From: Pseudisothecium myosuroides
Lineage: Eukaryota; Streptophyta; Bryopsida; Hypnales; Lembophyllaceae
Direction: 5' to 3'
DNA: 64,000 nt
NCBI GenBank assembly: GCA_951799445.1
Contig: OX637295.1
Span: 10,354,001 to 10,418,000 of the forward strand
The notes beneath the pieces were generated by a model. The model was given only the letters and a program-made list of their open reading frames with translations. It was not told the origin of the DNA and made no database searches. The stretch's first letter is position 1; every line of letters starts with the position of its first letter. Positions 59,464 to 64,000 of this stretch are shown here, piece by piece. Both the position numbers and the translations under genes were made by a program.

Positions 59464-60118
59464 TACAGAGTTTTGAGCTTCAAATCTTTATAGTGGAGAA
59501 TTGAGTTGAGAGTCTAGGGGAAAAAAATATTCAAAAAAACTTAATTATCATTCCTAAAACTTTTATTAAGTAGAAGTAGGTACGAGATAGAAGGAAAATC
59601 TAAAATATTAATATATTTTAGTTGGAATTAAAATACACTAATCCCAATGGTGAGATTGTTCTAGCAAGTAAACTAAACCATGAGATTTTTTTTTTTAAAT
59701 TGCAAAAATAGCATTTAGAAATGAATCCTACAAGTTATTTTTTTCAAGAAGATGCTCTAACTATCCGAAAACCAAGAATGTCCATAATTTTTTCATAACA
59801 AATCCAAATGAAATGAATCAAAGCTTTTCAGATAGACAAAAATATAATCTACGAGAAAAAAAATATTAAAAAAAAAAATCAAATTTTTGCCAAATTTTTT
59901 TGCTGCCCGGACTGCCTAGTTACAAAAAAAATAACATATTTGGCCATAACTTTTGACTCCTATTTCCAAATGTGCTGAAATTTAGTGCATATGAAAGATA
60001 TTTCTTGCGCCCACCTTCTATTAAAATTTCAGCTTAAAATATGGAAATCTCTAGTCACACGTCCCGGCCCAAAATTTCTATACAACCAAAAAATGCATGC
60101 CTGTCCTTTAGGGGTTAA

Positions 60119-60467
60119 AAAATGAGTGATGAATACTTCGGACTCCCCCCTCCCCCCTTCTTGTATTTCTTTGACATTTGTTTGCCTACAAACAAAATGG
60201 AACATCTAGAATGTCTCGCGGGGGTCACTCCTTCATATGTTTAGATACACTTGAAGAAAACTGCATTGGAATCCATAAAACCATGTGGGATTGGTTTTGT
60301 TGAGTTCCTAGTTTCCAATGTAGATTTTTGCGTTGGAATGCATTTCTGCGTTGAAATTCCACAAAATTTTGCGTGCGATAATGGGTTATTTGATTGGGGG
60401 GTATTTATGTGCTTTAGAGTATTTTTTTCTTCCTATTTTTAAATAAAAATCTATTGGCCTATATTTT
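60119..60467. other. Short intergenic stretch
   Basis: AT-rich sequence between the TTAA element and the unassigned frame; no feature recognised. Confidence 0.35.
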
Positions 60468-61361
60468 TCAGCACCCAAGTTTCTTTGATAGGTCTGAGAG
60501 ATATTTGATTATGGCAAGTAAGTTCCTTCGTTTTTCAAAATTGATAGGTCTAAGGAAATTGCAAAGTGCACGATTCTCATTTTCCATAAATTCCTCATTG
60601 GTGTAAGCTCTTTGTTCAATAGCTTTTGAGAAGATGTCAGCAATGTCGTTGCTTGGAGAAGATGCTTTTAACATTGTGCAATATAACATTACATCATTCC
60701 AAAGCTTGTGTGTTGCTATGTCAACTTCATCCGATGATAGGTCATATCCCATTGCTATAAGTTCAAATATGTAGTTTCTTTCTGCAAAAGCCATTGCCCA
60801 AGAACACCACGTGTCATCTACAGGTAATTTTGTCATATACCGGATAATATTCTCATAGGACAACATCGTTATTTCATTTTCAAAGGGGCCAAAATTCACA
60901 GAATTTGCCCCTAGTGTCTCCATAAAATAACCATTGTTGTAGAATGATGTCAACCTCATCTGGAGAGTTTCTAGAACATTTGAGACAGCCAACAGCTTGA
61001 GGTTGAAACCTTTGATGTCTTTCCAATCCGTGAAATACTCTAAATACTCTTTCAAAAACATTGCATCTTCTATACTCAATGATTTGTAATCCAACTCGAC
61101 CTCTAATTTTTTAACCCATGTCTTCAAAGGATTAGTCCCAAAGTCACAGGCCTTCATTGCCACCAACATAGTGCCCTCCTTGAAAGGCTCTCCTAGTTGC
61201 AACTTTGTGATCAATTGGCTTGAGAGTTCACGAACTTCAGTTGAATCATGAGACTCTAATACCACACCTGCCACAGGGGAATCATTGAAGGAGTAAACAA
61301 CCGTGCTCATGGCTAATTGGTGCTCACAAAACCTAGCTGCAAACAACAATAATGAAACCAA
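60468..61361 (-). CDS. Unassigned 297-residue protein (possible terminal exon)
   Basis: A long open frame on the minus strand in otherwise AT-rich, stop-dense surroundings, so it is probably a real coding segment. The best start may be the second methionine (MSTVVYSFNDSPVAG, residue 18, at 61310). Alternatively the frame is a terminal exon: a TGTTTGCAG acceptor-like site lies at about 61338. The protein looks soluble, acidic and helical, with LKTWVKKLEVELDYKSLSIE and NLLAIIKYLSDLSKKLGC at the end. No signal peptide, membrane segment or motif that I recognise. No neighbour gives context: a TTAA element lies downstream and a retrotransposon upstream. Confidence 0.5.
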   Translation of the reverse strand: MVSLLLFAARFCEHQLAMSTVVYSFNDSPVAGVVLESHDSTEVRELSSQLITKLQLGEPFKEGTMLVAMKACDFGTNPLKTWVKKLEVELDYKSLSIEDAMFLKEYLEYFTDWKDIKGFNLKLLAVSNVLETLQMRLTSFYNNGYFMETLGANSVNFGPFENEITMLSYENIIRYMTKLPVDDTWCSWAMAFAERNYIFELIAMGYDLSSDEVDIATHKLWNDVMLYCTMLKASSPSNDIADIFSKAIEQRAYTNEEFMENENRALCNFLRPINFEKRRNLLAIIKYLSDLSKKLGC

Positions 61362-62289
61362 ACTTTAGGTCACGAAAAATTGGAGGTAGGGTGTCAAAGG
61401 AAACAAATCGAAGCCCAAATAGCTAAGAAATTTCAATAAGTTGACCAAACTCTAAACTACACGCAATAAACACCAAAACTACTACTTTGTTGATACTCAC
61501 AAAGAGGCATGTAAATTCAATCTTTACTACTTAATTCTTAACCGGCTCACAAGGAGGACAATTTCCCAAATCGCTTATATAGAAAAGACTCATTCTTGGC
61601 ACTAAGGTAGCTACACCCATAACCATGGGATTAAGGACTTTTGTGTATCAAAATTGATTGCTAAAGCTTCAAAATTATATTGTAAAGTTAGCAAGACAAA
61701 ACCAAAAATATTGGCATCAATTGCTGGGGTTCAATCACAGCCATGTGTTCGCAAAAGATTTTCAAAGTGCAAAATCAAGAAAAATGTGTACTCGTCTGTA
61801 GGCTATGCTAAAATAGAGGGGAGTTGTATACTTCACTACTATAATAATTGAATACCAGCCTCATTAGGTTCTGTAATAGAAAGATTTTGAAGACGAATCC
61901 GTCCGTAAAGTGCCCAAAATACCACGTTGAGGGTATTCTAAGACCGTGCATGTGAACAACTAAAACCAAAGGTGTCAAAAGTGGGTCCAGCCATGTGCGT
62001 TCACTGAACCCCACTCAATCGCCGTGCCAAGCGACAATTGTGGCCCTGGGACCACCGCTAGTTGACCCACCTCCGACACTCTTGCTTCTGCCTTTGTCTT
62101 TGGTGCCCACTCACCCGTCGATGCCGCACCCCAATTGGTGTCAACAGTCCCGTCAATGAAGGTTCCACGCTGCCCCGCCTTCAACGGTAAGTTGCTGCTC
62201 GGCGTCGTCGATGCTGCTACACTCCCTTCGTGGCGAAGCTGCAATCAATTGGAGCTCATGAGAGTACGTCATGCCGTCGTGGTAACTTA
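61362..62289. other. Intergenic, then GC-richer sequence next to the retrotransposon
   Basis: 61362-61970 is AT-rich without features. From about 61980 the base composition rises and continues into the gag-like remnant; an 89-codon minus-strand frame (62244-61975) may be its degraded continuation. Confidence 0.35.
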
Positions 62290-62635
62290 GCCGTTGAAGG
62301 CGCCGTTGCTGGCGCTATTGGAACTAAGGACGTCATCAAGCGCTTGTGGGCGATTCAAACTCTGCTCCCGCGTGCCGACACCTTTGCAATTCAAGTTCTG
62401 CGGGTTTTTTGGCCTTCTCAGTTGCCATCTGCACCTTTTCACGCTCACGATCCGCCTTCTTATGCTCAGCCTGAATTCGACGCATGACCTTCTCAGCTTC
62501 TCGGCAAGCCTTCTCCTGCTCTTATTGCACCTTCTTTTGCACTGCTTGAAGTTTACGTTCTTCATGTTCTTTTGCAACGGCTACCTTTTTTGTTACTTTT
62601 GCAGTCATTGCAGCGATGTAGTTGTCAGAGGTCAT
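62290..62635 (-). pseudogene. Gag-like charged coding remnant beside the LTR
   Basis: On the minus strand an ATG at 62635 opens MTSDNYIAAMTAKVTKK and continues as a highly charged helix (KEHEERKLQAVQKKVQ). It is stopped by TAA at 62522-62524, then stays open in the same frame through EKVMRRIQAEHKKADRERE to two stops near 62335. It lies just past the LTR and a sequence (TTATAGAGCCCATGG on the minus strand, about 62660-62674) that resembles a degraded tRNA-iMet primer-binding site. Position and composition fit the start of a retrotransposon gag, but no zinc knuckle is seen. Confidence 0.45.
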
Positions 62636-62879
62636 CTAGATCGACTTGGAATAATCAACCATGGGCTCTATAACTTGTGGCTGTCTGCAATTTCGATGTT
62701 ACACTTGCTACAATGGAAATAGAGTGTAACGGACGTGCAAGATACAAGACAATATAAGATAGTTTCCAGATAACAAGATTTGATATTAGAGTTCAAGAAG
62801 TACAAGACTAGAGCTTGAGTCAAAAGCTAAACTCAAGAGAGATGTTGTCGAGACTAAAGACTACCTCAGTCTTGACTCC

Positions 62880-62889
62880 TATATATATA
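62880..62889 (-). promoter_or_regulatory. TATA box of the LTR
   Basis: TATATATATA in the middle of the LTR, between the repeat-rich U3 part and a 160-200-base R-U5 part, is where an LTR promoter is expected. Confidence 0.65.
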
Positions 62890-62997
62890 CTACCAGCTAG
62901 GAGGTTCTTCTAGAAGCTTTCGCTACTTGGGAAGCTTCTCAAGAAGCTTCCCTTTAGCTTGGGCGTCCTTCCAGAAGCTTTCCTCCAGCTTGGACGT

Positions 62998-63014
62998 TCT
63001 TCTAGAAACTTCCA
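62998..63014 (-). promoter_or_regulatory. Heat-shock-element trimer in the LTR U3
   Basis: TTCTAGAAACTTC (63000-63012) is a perfect TTCnnGAAnnTTC trimer. Paired TTC/GAA or GAA/TTC half-sites recur at about 62906, 62931, 62943, 63032, 63044 and 63067. HSF proteins bind such arrays; whether any act here is inference. Confidence 0.5.
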
Positions 63015-63099
63015 AAAGCTTCTTCTATTTGAGAAGCTTCTCAAGAAGCTTCCTCTAACTACAAGTTTCTCGAAGGAGGTTCTAACTATGTCCGTGACA

Positions 63100-63113
63100 T
63101 CACCCCCTTCTCT
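63100..63113 (-). other. Polypurine tract
   Basis: AGAGAAGGGGGTGA on the minus strand directly precedes the TGTCACGG start of the LTR, the position of the plus-strand primer in LTR retrotransposons. Confidence 0.7.
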
Positions 63114-63268
63114 AGCGACGAGTTCCAAAAGGAGTTCAAGTGCTCTTTGTTTTACATCTGCAAGAAATCAAGAATGCAACGAACAGTATCTGCAACATAA
63201 GCTGTCCGCTGATCTCTAGACAAAGATTGGACAGGGCCACTTAACCAACGATTGTGACCTCGACTTCC

Positions 63269-64000
63269 TTATACTAGAAGAAACCCAAAGTATTGTTCCA
63301 TGTTGAGGCCTTCAAAACATCCTTGGAAAATAACTTCTAGTCCATCAGGTTCAAGTCTTCCAACTTGCAGTAAGATCATTAAAGCTCGAGCGTCACGTTG
63401 AAGATTACCATGCCATGGCTGTTTGATACGTGGTCGTTTTTGTTGTGCCGAAGATTCACCTTCGTCTTGAGGTTGTGAATCAAGTACCTTTTCCACCTCA
63501 TATTCCTCATGATTATCTATTTCGATGGAAGGCGGTGGTGGTTGACTTCTTCCTGGCAAATTGGACTCTTTATGCGGCTCCAGAAGAGAAACATAAAAGA
63601 CCGGATGGACTTTCATAGATGTCAGAAGCTCCAATCGATAAGCAACGGGATTGATCTGCTTTTGAATGGGAAATGGGCCTAGCCGACAATAATCCAATTT
63701 GTCACATAGTCGAGTGGTCTGGATGTTGCGTCGAAGGAGCCAAACTTTGTCGCCAACTTGGAATGGAAGAGATTCTTTGCGCAACGCATCTGCTGACGTT
63801 TTGTAACGGTCTTGAGTTGCTTGTAGATGAAGTTTTATCGTATCATAAAGCTCTGATAAATGCAAAGTTAAATCTTTGGTTGCCGGATTGTCCGTTTGAG
63901 AAATTCCGAATAAATCAAATTTTGGATGGTATCCATAGTTGGCATAAAACGGCGTTTATCGAGTAAAAGTGTGAATAGTGTTGTTGTACGCTAATTTCGC
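63269..64000 (-). pseudogene. Ty3/gypsy integrase C-terminus (Tcn1-like chromovirus), cut by window end
   Basis: From the window edge inwards on the minus strand: AYNNTIHTFTR, an in-frame TAA near 63955, TPFYANYGYHPKF, then a frame open to 63269. It contains RYKTSADALRKE, VGDKVWLLRRNI, CDKLDYCRLGPFPI, INPVAYRLELL, VHPVFYVSLLEPHK and NHEEYEVEKVLDS. These are the C-terminal integrase (GPY/F-like) blocks. The chromodomain that normally follows is not recognisable; the frame continues with unrelated, basic sequence. The polypurine tract and LTR follow in the right order. The stop and lost chromodomain suggest a dead copy. The rest of the element lies beyond the window. Confidence 0.85.

Larger units (their letters stand above)
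56796..60118. mobile_element. TTAA-flanked element, copy 4, split by a transposon
   Basis: Left TTAACCCCTAAGGG (56796) and right CCTTTAGGGGTTAA (ending 60118). Removing 57076-59463 plus one TA leaves about 933 bases, the family length, collinear with the reverse complement of copy 3 at 51627-52565. Confidence 0.85.
62676..63099 (-). repeat. LTR of a Ty3/gypsy element
   Basis: On the minus strand the LTR begins TGTCACGGACATAG directly after a polypurine tract. It ends either at GTCCGTTACA (62725), which gives the mirrored ends TGTCACGGAC/GTCCGTTACA, or at GACAGCCACA (62676), directly before the candidate primer-binding site. It contains a TATA box, and its U3 part (63099-62895) is packed with GAAGCTTC and TTCTAGAA motifs. 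Confidence 0.75.

Noticed and set aside
62950..63080. GAAGCTTCTCAAGAAGCTTC repeats as a CRISPR array
   Set aside because: Plant nuclear context, no regular spacer length, and the motifs lie inside an LTR; heat-shock-element-like half-sites explain them better.

Overview
The window is a stretch of an AT-rich, intron-containing nuclear plant genome. It holds four genes that look intact, one cytochrome P450 pseudogene, one unassigned 297-residue reading frame, and many transposable elements nested in one another. The host genes belong to plant families: a phytolongin, a TORTIFOLIA1/SPIRAL2 microtubule protein, a NIPA-type magnesium transporter and an RLP29-like leucine-rich-repeat protein. Their introns are short to moderate (about 110 to 1300 bases). 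The Ty3/gypsy integrase at the right edge resembles the Tcn1-like group known from fungi and non-seed plants, which hints at a bryophyte, lycophyte or fern. The placement is not certain.

Layout. 0-16 kb: repeat territory with LINE 3' ends, several elements flanked by TTAA, a 242-bp near-perfect palindrome, Stowaway-like MITEs and a SINE. 16.5-16.8 kb: a MITE that is a deletion derivative of the transposon at 57-59 kb. 17-20 kb: the intronless RLP29-like gene (+), with a tandem duplication of its own 5' end exactly 300 bases upstream. 22-23.3 kb: a 38-bp tandem array and a tandem duplication. 23.7-25.7 kb: phytolongin (-), three exons. 26.6-39.8 kb: tandem duplications, MITEs, a long-TIR element, a microsatellite and coding remnants. 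39.9-45.4 kb: SPIRAL2/TOR1-like gene (-), six exons. 47.5-50.6 kb: NIPA gene (-), nine exons. 51-56 kb: MITEs, a TTAA element and the P450 pseudogene. 56.8-60.1 kb: a TTAA element split by a 2.39-kb pogo-like DNA transposon. 60.5-61.4 kb: unassigned reading frame (-). 62.3-64 kb: gag-like remnant, LTR and integrase of a Ty3/gypsy element (-), cut by the window end.

The most notable material is the transposon system. A pogo-like element with TA target duplication and 25-bp terminal repeats sits in a TTAA-flanked repeat; an uninterrupted copy of that repeat at 51.6-52.6 kb preserves the empty site. A 311-bp internally deleted derivative lies 40 kb away. The LTR at 62.7-63.1 kb carries a perfect heat-shock-element trimer upstream of its TATA box. 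The host genes are not functionally linked to each other in any way the sequence shows. All splice sites were placed by reading GT/AG junctions, phase and family resemblance; no alignment program was run.
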